A stretch of DNA of 64,000 bases from Paraburkholderia sp. BCC1884 (GCF_900996225.1 NZ_CAAJGL010000068.1:310001-374000); one strand, 5' to 3'. Counted from the stretch's first letter, positions 9,832-18,740 are shown. Notes: generated by a model from the sequence alone, not told the origin. Made by a program: numbers and translations.

Positions 9832-10040
9832 AGTCAGTCAACTCAAGATGAACGCTGCGTACGCAGCGGCGCTGGCGCGGGATATTCTGCCGACCGGATC
9901 GAGGTGGCGATCGAACTGGCGGAACACGGTGCGCTCGACTATCCCGTGTTCGAGTGCCTCGCTGAAGGGACGATCGCGTTCGGGCAGCAGACGATTTCAT
10001 CGAGGTTCGAGTGGCGGAAGCCTCCCGTGAGACGAGCTAA
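9832..10040 (+). pseudogene. Remnant of an AtuA-like (DUF1446) gene
   Basis: No start codon, yet the frame open from 9832 reads SGAGAGYSADRIEVAIELAE, then HGALDYPVFECLAEGTIAFG. This matches, as I remember the family, the N-terminus of acyclic-terpene-utilisation AtuA/DUF1446 proteins (a glycine-rich loop, then LDYLVFECLAERT). Near 9987 coherent sequence shifts frame to ADDFIEVRVAEASRETS and stops at 10038-10040, as if the middle of the gene were deleted. The stop overlaps that of the convergent IclR gene. It fills most of the 320-bp gap between the operon and the IclR gene. Confidence 0.6.
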
Positions 10041-10885
10041 AACATCCCCATCGCGCCTTCCACGCTGCGCACCATCGACATGAGTCGCGGTCCCACGTCG
10101 CTTTCCAGTTGTCCCTCTTTGAGTAGATACGACGGCACGCCGCAATTGAACACGAGAATCTCGCCATCGGCGGACGGTTTCATCGGCACGGCGACCGCGT
10201 GTACTTCGCGGCGCAAATCGCCGTACGACACGCAAAAGCCGCGCTCCCGAAAGTAGTCAATGCCGCGCAACACACGATCTCGGAACGTGGTCCACTCGTC
10301 GGGCGACTTGACCGCGATCTCGTTGAGCAACGCTTCTCGCCGTTCGGCGGGCAACGCGGCCAGGAGTGCGCGGCCCATCGCGGTACGCACGATTGGATAG
10401 CTCAATCCGATATCCGGAGGTAGACCCTGCGGCGTGCTGCTACGACTGCTCTCGAGATAGACGACGTTCAGCCGGTCGCGCATTCCGAGCGACACCGAGC
10501 CCCGAATGTGATCCGCAAGTTCTCTCATCGACGGTCGCGCGATCTGTCTCACTGCGAGACTCGCGAGCAACGGATAGGCGAGCGACAGCACGGCCGATCC
10601 GAGCTGGAACTTGCCGTTCATACGGTTCACGCGCAGGTAGCCGAGCCGGGTCAACGTGTAGGTGAAGCGCGAGATCGTCGCCTTGGTCATGCCGGTGCGC
10701 ACGGCGAGCTCGGCATTGCCGAGTTGCGAATCGCGCGGCGTGAAGCAGTGCAGGATGTCGAGGCCGCGCGCGAGCGTCGTGGCGAACTGACGGTCGCCGT
10801 CGAACTCATCGGGGGTGTAGCGTACCTTCGAATCCATATAGTCGCCTGCTGCCGGCATGATTTCCGGCGCCTCGTTGGGTGACAT
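10037..10885 (-). CDS. IclR-family transcriptional regulator (PcaR/PobR-like)
   Basis: A 282-residue regulator. The N-terminal winged helix covers about residues 35-95 (ATTLARGLDILHCFTPRD, then GMTKATISRFTYTLTRLGYL); the IclR effector domain follows, with GSVSLGMRDRLNVVYLESSR. I use ATG 10885, preceded by AAAGGAGGAAGC, rather than the upstream TTG in frame. It is divergent from the acyl-CoA dehydrogenase at 11027 and probably controls it through the tandem repeat at 10921-10960. The subgroup usually activates catabolic operons when an aromatic or organic acid binds. Confidence 0.88.
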   Translation of the reverse strand: MSPNEAPEIMPAAGDYMDSKVRYTPDEFDGDRQFATTLARGLDILHCFTPRDSQLGNAELAVRTGMTKATISRFTYTLTRLGYLRVNRMNGKFQLGSAVLSLAYPLLASLAVRQIARPSMRELADHIRGSVSLGMRDRLNVVYLESSRSSTPQGLPPDIGLSYPIVRTAMGRALLAALPAERREALLNEIAVKSPDEWTTFRDRVLRGIDYFRERGFCVSYGDLRREVHAVAVPMKPSADGEILVFNCGVPSYLLKEGQLESDVGPRLMSMVRSVEGAMGMF

Positions 10886-10920
10886 GCTTCCTCCTTTCAA
10901 CTCCCTTCATTGTGCGCCGC

Positions 10921-10960
10921 GTGTTCTGCATATCCAAACTGTGTTCAGCATAGTCGAACA
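10921..10960. promoter_or_regulatory. Tandem 20-bp repeat, likely IclR operator
   Basis: Two adjacent 20-bp units agree at 15 of 20 positions: GTGTTCTGCATATCCAAACT and GTGTTCAGCATAGTCGAACA. Each has a GTTC...AAC dyad like PcaU/PobR/IclR operators. Two turns of helix between copies fits binding of two dimers. The repeat lies between the divergent IclR and acyl-CoA dehydrogenase genes. Confidence 0.6.
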
Positions 10961-11026
10961 ACTCTGCCTGGCGAGATGAAAAAGCCGGATAGTTGTCCAT
11001 AAATTAGCCTATCACGGAGACAGCAA

Positions 11027-12235
11027 ATGAACAGCAAGAACCCGGATTTCGACGTGATGCTCGCGGACGTCGCGCGTTTCGTGCGCGAAGAAGCGATGCC
11101 GCGTGAAAACGAAATCGAGCAGGCGGACGCCATGCCAGAGGATGTCGTGGAACGCATGCGCGCGCTCGGCTATTTTGGCTGGAGCATTCCACAAGAATTT
11201 GGCGGAGCCGGCCTCACGACGGAGCAACTTGTGCGCGGCGCATTCGAGCTTTCGCAGGTCTCGGTGGCATTTCGTGCACGGGTTGGCACGAATACCGGCA
11301 TCGGCTCCGAGGCGCTCGTCGCGGATGGCAGCGAGGCTCAGAAGCAGCGCTATCTACCGCGGCTGGCATCGGGCGCGTTGACCGGCGCATTCGCGTTGAC
11401 CGAGTCGGACGCGGGCTCCGATGCCACGGCCTTGCGCACCACGGCCCGTCGCGACGGCGATCATTACGTGCTCGACGGCAGCAAATGCTTCATTACAAAT
11501 GCGCCGATCGCCGATCTCTTCACGGTGATGGCGCGCACAGATCCGTCGATACCCGGCGCGGGGGGGATCTCCGCCTTTCTCGTCGAGCGTGGCACGGCTG
11601 GGCTCACGACTAGCGATCCGTACGCGAAGATGGGCCAGGCAGGTTCACCCGTCGGCGACGTGCATTTCAAGGGGTGCCGGGTACCGGCTGCCAATCTGAT
11701 CGGCGGCTTGGAGGGGCAGGGCTTTCGCACCGCCATGAAGGTATTGAACAAACAGCGCATCCATCTCGCGGCGCTGTGCACGGGCCCGGCGATCCGCATG
11801 CTCGACGAAGCTGTCGCTTACACCTCGCGCCGCGAACAGTTCGGCAAGCCGGTGGCGGAATTCCAGCTCGTTCAGGCGCTCATTGCCGAGTGTCAGACGG
11901 AAATCTACGCAGCGCGGTCGATGATTCTCGAAACCGCGCGCAAGCGCGATGCCGGCGAGGATGTCGCGCTGGAGGCGTCGATGTGCAAGATGTTTGCCTC
12001 CGAGATGTGCGGGCGCGTCGCGGATCGCGCGGTACAGATGTTCGGCGGCCGCGGCTACCTCGCGGGCAATGCGGTGGAGCGGTTCTATCGCGACGTGCGC
12101 GCATTCCGCATCTACGAGGGCACCACGCAGATCCATCAGTTGAACATTGCAAAGATCACGCTGCGCCGCGCGGCGCACAAGAACGCTACGCAACACGACG
12201 ACGGTGTTGCAACGACCGCTGTGTGTGCCGCATGA
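11027..12235 (+). CDS. Acyl-CoA dehydrogenase
   Basis: A 402-residue FAD enzyme. GAFALTESDAGSDATALRTT lies near residue 120, the KCFITNAPIADLFTVMARTD strand near 155, and RIYEGTTQIHQLNIAK near 365 holds the catalytic Glu. ATG 11027 follows CGGAGACAGCAA. Its stop overlaps the start of the CoA ligase gene (ATGA), so the two are probably translated together, and an MFS carrier follows. The trio looks like uptake, activation and first oxidation of a carboxylic acid; chain length or structure of the acid is unknown. Confidence 0.88.
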   Translation: MNSKNPDFDVMLADVARFVREEAMPRENEIEQADAMPEDVVERMRALGYFGWSIPQEFGGAGLTTEQLVRGAFELSQVSVAFRARVGTNTGIGSEALVADGSEAQKQRYLPRLASGALTGAFALTESDAGSDATALRTTARRDGDHYVLDGSKCFITNAPIADLFTVMARTDPSIPGAGGISAFLVERGTAGLTTSDPYAKMGQAGSPVGDVHFKGCRVPAANLIGGLEGQGFRTAMKVLNKQRIHLAALCTGPAIRMLDEAVAYTSRREQFGKPVAEFQLVQALIAECQTEIYAARSMILETARKRDAGEDVALEASMCKMFASEMCGRVADRAVQMFGGRGYLAGNAVERFYRDVRAFRIYEGTTQIHQLNIAKITLRRAAHKNATQHDDGVATTAVCAA

Positions 12236-14448
12236 GCGCCGGTACAAGTCCTCAACGGGTGCTAGATATCGAACGGCTGGTCGCACCGCGGTCCATGGCG
12301 ATCGTCGGCGCGTCGAACGATCTGAAGTCGATTAGCGGCCAGCCGCTGCGCTTCTTGCTTCAGCATGGCTATCGTGGCGTGGTGTATCCGGTCAATCCGA
12401 AATACGCGCAGATCGATGGCGTAGCGTGTTACGAAGACGTCGCGAGCCTGCCGGAGACACCCGATCTCGTGCTCATTCTCGTCGCAGCCCGCCGCGTGCC
12501 GGCCGTATTGCGCGAGTGCGGCGAAAAGGGCATTCGTTATGCAATCGTCTACAGTTCCGGCTTCGCCGAAGCAGGGGAGGCCGGCGTCGTCTTGCAGCAC
12601 GAATGCGCTGATATCGGACGCGCGTTCGGCATCCGCGTGATCGGGCCGAACTGCCAGGGTGTCGTCAGCACCGGCGCGAATCTGTATGCGGGTTTCGGCG
12701 CGCCGTTCGGAGTCGTTTACCGCGCGGGCGGACTCTCGCTCATCTCGCAGAGCGGCGGCTTCGGGTGCGCGCTCTTGCTGATGGCCGATGAACTCGGCAT
12801 CGGTCTGCGCCATTTCATCACGACTGGCAACGAAGCTGACGTAAGCCTGCTCGATCTCGTCGATGCCTGTATCGACGACGAAAAAACGTCGCTGATCGCC
12901 ACGTACATAGAGGGACTGAAGGACGCACGACGGCTCGTCGAGGTGTCGACGCGCGCGCTCGATGCGGGCAAGCCGCTGCTCGCGTGGAAGGTCGGCAACA
13001 CGGCCGATGGCGCGAAGGCCGCTGCCTCGCACACGGCGAACCTGGGGGGCGCATCAGCGCTCTATCGCACGGCGTTCCGTCAGTCGGGTGTGATCGAAGT
13101 GACGGATGTCGCCGATCTCGGCGACTACGCGAAAGCGTTCGAAGCCAAGCGGCTGCCCCGCGGTAACCGGATCGCGGTCGTCACGCTGTCGGGCGGCGCA
13201 GGCATTCTGATCACTGACGCGTGCAGCGAACGCGGCATGACGGTTCCGCCGCTCTCGCCCGCGACGCTCGACGCGCTCAGACCGATCGTGCCCGCCTTCG
13301 CATCGCTGGCCAATCCCGTTGACCTGACCGCGGGTATCCTTGCAGAGCCGCAAATCTTCACGGATGCGCTGCAAATCATCGCCGACGATCCGGGGATCGA
13401 TTCGATCGCGATCATGGCCGCCGCGGCAAGCGGCGATGTCGCGCTCGCGATGGCCGAGGCGATCGTGCGCGTCTATCGAGCGACCGACAAGCCGTTGATG
13501 CTGGCCTGGAATGCGCGTCGCGATATGGCGCCGGAAGCGTATCGTGTGATCGAGATGGCGGGTGTGCCGCTCTACACAACGCCCGTACGCTGCGGGCGTG
13601 CGTTTGCAATGCTGTCGGACTATGCGCAGGCAAGACGCGCGCGGGTGGCCGCATGCGCTGAACGAGCACCCGCACCTGACCGGCTTCGTGCCGACACGGC
13701 GCGAGCGCTCATCGTGCAGAGTTCCGCTGATCTGACCGAGCACGCCGCTCAGCGCTTGCTCGCGCACTACGGCATTGGGACGCCGAAGAGCGCGTTAGCG
13801 AAGAACCATCGCGACCTGGGCGACTTCGCGCGAGCGACGGGCTTTCCTCTCGTCGTAAAAGTACAGTCGCCGGACATCCCGCACAAGACAGAAGCCGGCG
13901 CCGTCCGGATAGGCATTCGCGATGAAGCGATGCTGGTGAACGCCTTCGACGAGATCGTCGCGAATGCGCGGCGGCACGTTCCGGACGCGCGTATCGAAGG
14001 CGTGCTCGTGCAGGAAGAGATACGCGATGCCGTGGAGATGATCGTCGGGATCGACAACGATGCCTCGTTTGGGCCGGCGGTGATGTGCGGACTTGGCGGC
14101 ATTTATGCCGAAGTGTTGAAAGACGTGGCGTGGCGTCTCGCACCGGTCACGCGCTCGCAGGCGTTTGCGATGATTCGCGAACTGCGGGCCTACGCGATAC
14201 TCGACGGTGCGCGCGGCAAGCCGCGTTGCGATATCGATGCCCTTGCCGATGCAATCGTCGCGATGTCCGAGATGGCGCTCGATCTGGCGCCCGGGTTGAA
14301 GGAATTCGATATCAATCCGCTCTTCGTGCTTACTGCAGGCAAGGGGGTGCGAGCAGGCGATGCGTTTGCGCGTTATTCGTCTCGGGACGAACGCAAGAGG
14401 GAATGCGAGGCCGAAGCCGAACCTCACGCGCAGGCAATCGCCGACTGA
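12232..14448 (+). CDS. NDP-forming acyl-CoA synthetase (acetate-CoA ligase, ADP-forming, fused alpha-beta)
   Basis: A 738-residue enzyme with CoA-binding domain (about 1-135, IVGASNDLKSISGQPL), succinyl-CoA-ligase-like domains (about 150-450) and a C-terminal ATP-grasp domain (about 490-730, PLVVKVQSPDIPHKTEAGAV). The phospho-His motif appears as ASHTANLGG near residue 265. Such enzymes form acyl-CoA from acid, ATP and CoA, reversibly and with ADP as product. The start is ATG 12232 inside the previous stop; a long in-frame upstream extension is inside the dehydrogenase gene and is not used. Substrate unknown. Confidence 0.87.
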   Translation: MSAGTSPQRVLDIERLVAPRSMAIVGASNDLKSISGQPLRFLLQHGYRGVVYPVNPKYAQIDGVACYEDVASLPETPDLVLILVAARRVPAVLRECGEKGIRYAIVYSSGFAEAGEAGVVLQHECADIGRAFGIRVIGPNCQGVVSTGANLYAGFGAPFGVVYRAGGLSLISQSGGFGCALLLMADELGIGLRHFITTGNEADVSLLDLVDACIDDEKTSLIATYIEGLKDARRLVEVSTRALDAGKPLLAWKVGNTADGAKAAASHTANLGGASALYRTAFRQSGVIEVTDVADLGDYAKAFEAKRLPRGNRIAVVTLSGGAGILITDACSERGMTVPPLSPATLDALRPIVPAFASLANPVDLTAGILAEPQIFTDALQIIADDPGIDSIAIMAAAASGDVALAMAEAIVRVYRATDKPLMLAWNARRDMAPEAYRVIEMAGVPLYTTPVRCGRAFAMLSDYAQARRARVAACAERAPAPDRLRADTARALIVQSSADLTEHAAQRLLAHYGIGTPKSALAKNHRDLGDFARATGFPLVVKVQSPDIPHKTEAGAVRIGIRDEAMLVNAFDEIVANARRHVPDARIEGVLVQEEIRDAVEMIVGIDNDASFGPAVMCGLGGIYAEVLKDVAWRLAPVTRSQAFAMIRELRAYAILDGARGKPRCDIDALADAIVAMSEMALDLAPGLKEFDINPLFVLTAGKGVRAGDAFARYSSRDERKRECEAEAEPHAQAIAD

Positions 14449-14547
14449 CCGACAGGGCGTCGCGAGGCGGCTGCATCGAGACCGGGCATGGCGTGTTCTG
14501 CGCGCCGTCCACTGAACATCGTATTTCGTCTTCCATGTGAGACCATC

Positions 14548-15930
14548 ATGTACAGCTCTTCGATCACCGGTGCGAACGATACGGCCGACTGCACGCCCGC
14601 CGAAATCGAGCACATCTATCGTAAGGTGTTTTACCGGCTGATTCCGCTGCTGTTTCTCTGCTATGTGATCAGCTACATCGACCGCGTCAACATCAGCTTC
14701 GCCAAGTTGCAGTTCATGCACGAACTTGGCTTTTCGGAGTCGACCTACGGGCTCGGCGCGGGCTTGTTCTTCATCGGCTATGTGCTCTTCGAAGTGCCGA
14801 GCAACCTCTGGATGCAGCGTATTGGCGCGCGTCGCACGCTGCTGCGCATCATGTTCGCCTGGGGTCTCGTGTCGAGCCTGATGATGTTCGTGCGCACGCC
14901 GACGCAGTTCTACGCGATGCGTTTCTTGCTCGGCGTGACCGAAGCGGGTTTCTTTCCCGGCATGATCTATTATCTGAGTTGCTGGTTTCCGGGCGCGAGA
15001 CGTGCACGCGTCACCGCGTTCCTGATGATGGCGACTGCGGTCGCGGGGATCGTTGGCGGACCGCTGTCCGGATTCATCATGACGCGCCTCGCCGGCGTCG
15101 GCGGAATGCCAGGCTGGCAATGGTTGTTCCTGCTCGAAGGCGTGCCCGCCGTGACGCTCGGTCTCGTCGTTTTCTTCCTCCTCGGCGATACGCCCGCGGA
15201 GGTGAGCTGGCTCGACGATCGAGAAAAGTCGCTGATCGCGCGCGAATTGCTGGCCGATGAAAAGTCGAAGCACACTGGCCATCTCGACGGATTGCGAGGC
15301 GCGCTCGCCAATCCTCGCGTGTATCTCGCGGCGCTCGTCTACTTCGCGGTGATGATGCCGTTCAACGCGATCGGCTTTTGGGCACCGACGATCATCCGCG
15401 ATCTCGGTGTGGCGAGCGTGTTCGATATTGGATTGCTTTCGGCGCTTGTGTTCATCGCGGCCGCGTTGGGAACCTATGTCGTCGGGGCGAATTCCGACCG
15501 GACCATGGAGCGTCGCTGGCATGTTGCGGGCAGCGCGGCAGTGACGGCGCTCGCGTTTGCGTTGTTGCCGGCGGCGGGACATAACGTGGCAGTCGGCGTC
15601 GGACTGCTTGCGCTCGCGGCGGCGTCATCGTATGGCTGCTTCGTCGTGTTCTGGACCATTCCGCAGACGTTCCTGCCCCGCTCGTCGGCGGCCGGGGGAA
15701 TCGCGATGATCACGAGTCTCGGCGGGACGGGCGGTTTCGTCAGTCCGGCGTTCGTGGGCTGGGTGAAGACCCAGACGGGTAGCGCTCAATATGGCTTGAT
15801 CGGTCTAGCCGTGGTACTGCTGGCGGGCGTCGTGCTGCTGTTGGTGGCGTTTCCCGCGTCCGGACGCAACCTGGTTGCTTCTGCCACGGGTATTTCGCGA
15901 GGTCGAGGGTTCAATCCGACGCAGCGGTAG
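14548..15930 (+). CDS. MFS transporter, anion:cation symporter (ACS) family
   Basis: A 460-residue inner-membrane carrier with about 12 hydrophobic segments. The N-terminus has the ACS-type FLCYVISYIDRVNISFAKLQ, where the aspartate and arginine in the first helix typify this family, and VPSNLWMQRIGARRTLLRIM at loop 2-3. It follows the acyl-CoA synthetase by 99 bases and probably imports that enzyme's acid substrate. ATG 14548 is chosen because the longer in-frame reading begins before any ribosome-binding site. Confidence 0.87.
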   Translation: MYSSSITGANDTADCTPAEIEHIYRKVFYRLIPLLFLCYVISYIDRVNISFAKLQFMHELGFSESTYGLGAGLFFIGYVLFEVPSNLWMQRIGARRTLLRIMFAWGLVSSLMMFVRTPTQFYAMRFLLGVTEAGFFPGMIYYLSCWFPGARRARVTAFLMMATAVAGIVGGPLSGFIMTRLAGVGGMPGWQWLFLLEGVPAVTLGLVVFFLLGDTPAEVSWLDDREKSLIARELLADEKSKHTGHLDGLRGALANPRVYLAALVYFAVMMPFNAIGFWAPTIIRDLGVASVFDIGLLSALVFIAAALGTYVVGANSDRTMERRWHVAGSAAVTALAFALLPAAGHNVAVGVGLLALAAASSYGCFVVFWTIPQTFLPRSSAAGGIAMITSLGGTGGFVSPAFVGWVKTQTGSAQYGLIGLAVVLLAGVVLLLVAFPASGRNLVASATGISRGRGFNPTQR

Positions 15931-15972
15931 CCAATGCCGACCTCATCGCGTTTGTGAGGAGTCGGGCCGACG

Positions 15973-16116
15973 CTACTCAGGATAGAAGCCCGACCCGACC
16001 ACGACCGGTTGCGCTTTTCCGGACGGCAGAGGAGCTGACTGCGCAAATGTGGTTGACTCGACACCAAGCAAGCCTGCGAGAAACAAGAGGCCAATGAAGA
16101 AGGGTTTCGTTTCCAT
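15973..16116 (-). CDS. Small exported peptide, 47 residues, function unknown
   Basis: A complete small gene: GGAGAG, seven bases, ATG 16116, 47 codons, TAG. The product starts METKPFFIGLLFLAGLLG and has a signal-peptide shape (Lys, hydrophobic run, then a TFAQ-S cleavage-like site near residue 25-26). The mature part is only about 22 residues (SAPLPSGKAQPVVVGSGFYP and a final Glu). I do not recognise a family. It is convergent with the MFS gene, and the porin gene lies further upstream on the same strand. Confidence 0.6.
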   Translation of the reverse strand: METKPFFIGLLFLAGLLGVESTTFAQSAPLPSGKAQPVVVGSGFYPE

Positions 16117-16321
16117 TGCGTTCTCTCCGACCGCTGAGTGCGACGTTCCTGAGCCTCGACGTTTGCCTTTTAACTGCGATACAGCGTGTAGTTACGAGGT
16201 TGACGCAATGGATCATGGTACGTTCGGAGCGAAATAATAGAGGTACAGCGTGGACAAGGAGCGCCGGCAAATCGAAGGGCAATCGAAGGGACGCCTCCCG
16301 GGCCTTGGGCCGATCGATAGC

Positions 16322-16540
16322 ATGAGTCTGCCGGAGAGCATCAAGGTCGGCTACGCAACATTCGTCGATTACATCCACGCGCCGGCACTGCTTCGCTCAA
16401 ACACGTCTCGACTGTTCAAGCCGTTCGCCGAAGACAAGCTTAAGATACGACTCGGCGGCGAATACCGGCTGGCCGACGGCGCAAAGGCGCATGCTGATAC
16501 GGACAGCCGAGCGACTACGGCGGACTGTCTTCAGACGCCT
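16322..16540 (+). pseudogene. C-terminal remnant of a quinone oxidoreductase
   Basis: The frame reads SIKVGYATFVDYIHAPALLR, then LKIRLGGEYRLADGAKAHAD, then a damaged RATT...QTP. This matches the last 70 or so residues of zinc-type NADPH:quinone oxidoreductases (…F.Y....LL...LF....GKLK..IG..Y.LADAA.AHADI..R.TTGK.LL.P). No nucleotide-binding domain precedes it, and its end runs into the convergent solute-binding gene, so it is a decayed fragment. Confidence 0.6.
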
Positions 16541-17265
16541 GTGCACGGCGCTACCGATGCACCGGCGACTCCATGGCGGATTAACGCCTGCTGAACAAAT
16601 CCCGATTCCTTCATCTCCTCGATGAATACCTGAAGGAAATCCACTGCGGCTTCGCCGCGACGTCTCGGCAGACCCATCGCCTGCCGGATAATCATGAATC
16701 TGCCGTCGAGCACGCGTAAGCCCGGCCGGACATCGGATTGAAGCTGCTGTCGCACCCCTGCAGCCACTTCGAGACCGTGTCGGAGAAAACTCGTGACGAC
16801 TTCGGCGGAAGTGGCCACCCGAATAATGTTCGCGTGATGCAATTCGCGCGTTAAATACAGGTCGTAGGCACTTCCTTGTCCGACAGCAATCCGGTTGTCT
16901 GGTCTGTCGACCTGCTCGTTGCACCTTATCGGTGAATCGTCGCGCACAAGATAACTCCCCTCGACCAGCACATAGGGTGCGGTAAATGCTATTTCTACTT
17001 CACGCAACGGATCGATTGCAAAGAACCCCACATCGACCTGCTCTTCGGCAACCGCCTGCACGGACTTGCCAGCGGCGTCGAAGATTCTCAGTTCCACCGG
17101 CACGCCAAGACGTGCGCCAAGCGCGACGGCCAGATCGACTGAAACGCCATAGGGTTGTGCGACGCCCGCTCTCCTGGCCGCGAGCACGGGATTGCCCACG
17201 TTAATTGATACCCGTAACGTGCCGGCCGGTGCGAATGCCGCGATGAGTTGCGCGTCCGCTTTCAT
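16531..17265 (-). CDS. Solute-binding protein-like (ABC amino-acid type, SBP_bac_3), no signal peptide
   Basis: A 244-residue protein of the periplasmic binding protein type II fold: GTLRVSINVGNPVLAARR, PYGVSVDLAVALGARLGVPV, and the hinge DVGFFAIDPLREVEIAFTAP. Unusually it begins MKADAQLIAAFAPAGTLRVS, with no signal sequence, so it may act in the cytoplasm or be a catalytic or regulatory derivative. ATG 17265 follows GGGAG at seven bases, so the start looks real. No ABC permease genes are near; it lies downstream of a porin gene. Confidence 0.75.
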   Translation of the reverse strand: MKADAQLIAAFAPAGTLRVSINVGNPVLAARRAGVAQPYGVSVDLAVALGARLGVPVELRIFDAAGKSVQAVAEEQVDVGFFAIDPLREVEIAFTAPYVLVEGSYLVRDDSPIRCNEQVDRPDNRIAVGQGSAYDLYLTRELHHANIIRVATSAEVVTSFLRHGLEVAAGVRQQLQSDVRPGLRVLDGRFMIIRQAMGLPRRRGEAAVDFLQVFIEEMKESGFVQQALIRHGVAGASVAPCTGV

Positions 17266-17432
17266 GCTGAAACTCCCTGTTCGGAACCATGCACTTTTGG
17301 TCGCAATGACCCCGTGTCTTGAGGCTCGTCGTGCCAGTTGTCGATGCCGCTAGCCATGTTCTCTCTCTGTGTCGATGATGCGGTGTATTCGATGAAACTT
17401 GTCGAGCCGCGAAAAGCCCGCGCTCGAAACGC

Positions 17433-18599
17433 TCAGAACGTGTGGCAGATGCCGATCCGTACCGCTCCCTGATGATCGGTGGCTGACGGCGTAAGCGTCG
17501 TGATCGACGCAACGGCGGTCTTTCCGTTCGACTGCGTGCCGGATGCTTTCTGGTAGACGCCAATGATGTACAGATCGGTTCTCTTCGACAGCAGATAGTG
17601 ACCGGCCAATCCGACCTGGTTGTATTTCGCTCCACTTTTTCCAGCGATGGAACTCGCGTCAGTGTAGTTGTAAGTCACTCCGGCATAGGCTGCCGGTGTG
17701 AACATGTATCTGAAATTCACTTCGAAATCATTCAGGCTAACTGAGCCCGATAGCCCCGCGGGATTGAGCGTATTGGTGATGCCACTCAAACTTCCATATT
17801 TGGTGTTGGTATAGAGCATCCCCAGTGTCGCGGAGCCAAACGTATATGCGCCAGCCGCAGCTATGATCTGCTGGGTATGGGCAGACGCGAAGCCGCTGTA
17901 AACAGGTGATGTCTCGTTGTCTACGCCGGCCGTCAGGGTCGCGACGCTATTGCCATAGAAAGAGGCGTTCGGATTGCGGATATTAAGGTAGGCGACTGCC
18001 AGGTTGAGCGCTGCGCCCACGTAGCCTGCACCCAGCGAGAAAATCTGGTTCTGGGTGAAATCCCCCGCGACGCCGCCAAGCGAATAGACACCTTCAAAAG
18101 TAAAGCCGCTGTAGCTCAGACTCTTGTATTTGATCGCATTGTTGGTACGCTGGGTATTGATCGTGTTGTCGAGATCGCCCGGGTGGGAAGTGAGATAGCC
18201 GCCCCACAAACTGCCCGAACTGATCGGCGTCATGTAATCCACCACCGAGTCATATTGGCGTCCGAAAGTGAGGGTGCCCCACGGACTGGACAGACCGACG
18301 AATGCCTGCCGTCCCCATTCCAGGCCGCCCTGGCCCGCTTTCCCGGTGCCTAGATCGAAGCCGTTCTCCAAAGTGAAAATCGCCTTCATTCCGCCACCCA
18401 GGTCTTCCGCTCCACGTAAGCCCCATCGTGAGCCATGCAACTCGCCGCTCGACATCGCATACTGTTGATGGCCACCCGCGTTCGAGGTGAACGTCAGACC
18501 CTCATCGATCAGGCCATACAGCGTGACGCTGCTCTGTGCATGAGCGACACCGCACAACGCGCCAAGCGTTGCTATTGAGAGAATCGACTTCTTCATCAT
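17433..18599 (-). CDS. Outer-membrane porin, Gram-negative (OmpC/Burkholderia type)
   Basis: A 388-residue porin with signal peptide MMKKSILSIATLGALCGVAH and mature start AQSSVTLYGLIDEGLTF. Typical features are GSRWGLRGAEDLGGGMKAIF, RQAFVGLSSPWGTLTFGRQY and the terminal aromatic residue (ICHTF) needed for barrel assembly. It forms trimeric 16-strand channels for small hydrophilic solutes. It is 166 bp upstream of the solute-binding-like gene on the same strand. Confidence 0.92.
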   Translation of the reverse strand: MMKKSILSIATLGALCGVAHAQSSVTLYGLIDEGLTFTSNAGGHQQYAMSSGELHGSRWGLRGAEDLGGGMKAIFTLENGFDLGTGKAGQGGLEWGRQAFVGLSSPWGTLTFGRQYDSVVDYMTPISSGSLWGGYLTSHPGDLDNTINTQRTNNAIKYKSLSYSGFTFEGVYSLGGVAGDFTQNQIFSLGAGYVGAALNLAVAYLNIRNPNASFYGNSVATLTAGVDNETSPVYSGFASAHTQQIIAAAGAYTFGSATLGMLYTNTKYGSLSGITNTLNPAGLSGSVSLNDFEVNFRYMFTPAAYAGVTYNYTDASSIAGKSGAKYNQVGLAGHYLLSKRTDLYIIGVYQKASGTQSNGKTAVASITTLTPSATDHQGAVRIGICHTF

Positions 18600-18740
18600 G
18601 GTCTCCTGACATACAGAATCTGTTTTTGAACATGCTAGTTAATTAGGTATGCTATATCTTTCAGTCAATCCGAATTTGATGATAGGTAGTAAATCCGTGT
18701 GCCATGTTTTCCGAGCTTTGCGGGAAACAGACAGACGACG

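Noticed and set aside
11674..12231. In-frame N-terminal extension of the acyl-CoA synthetase
   Set aside because: It lies inside the acyl-CoA dehydrogenase gene; ATG 12232 gives the normal CoA-binding N-terminus and an ATGA overlap.
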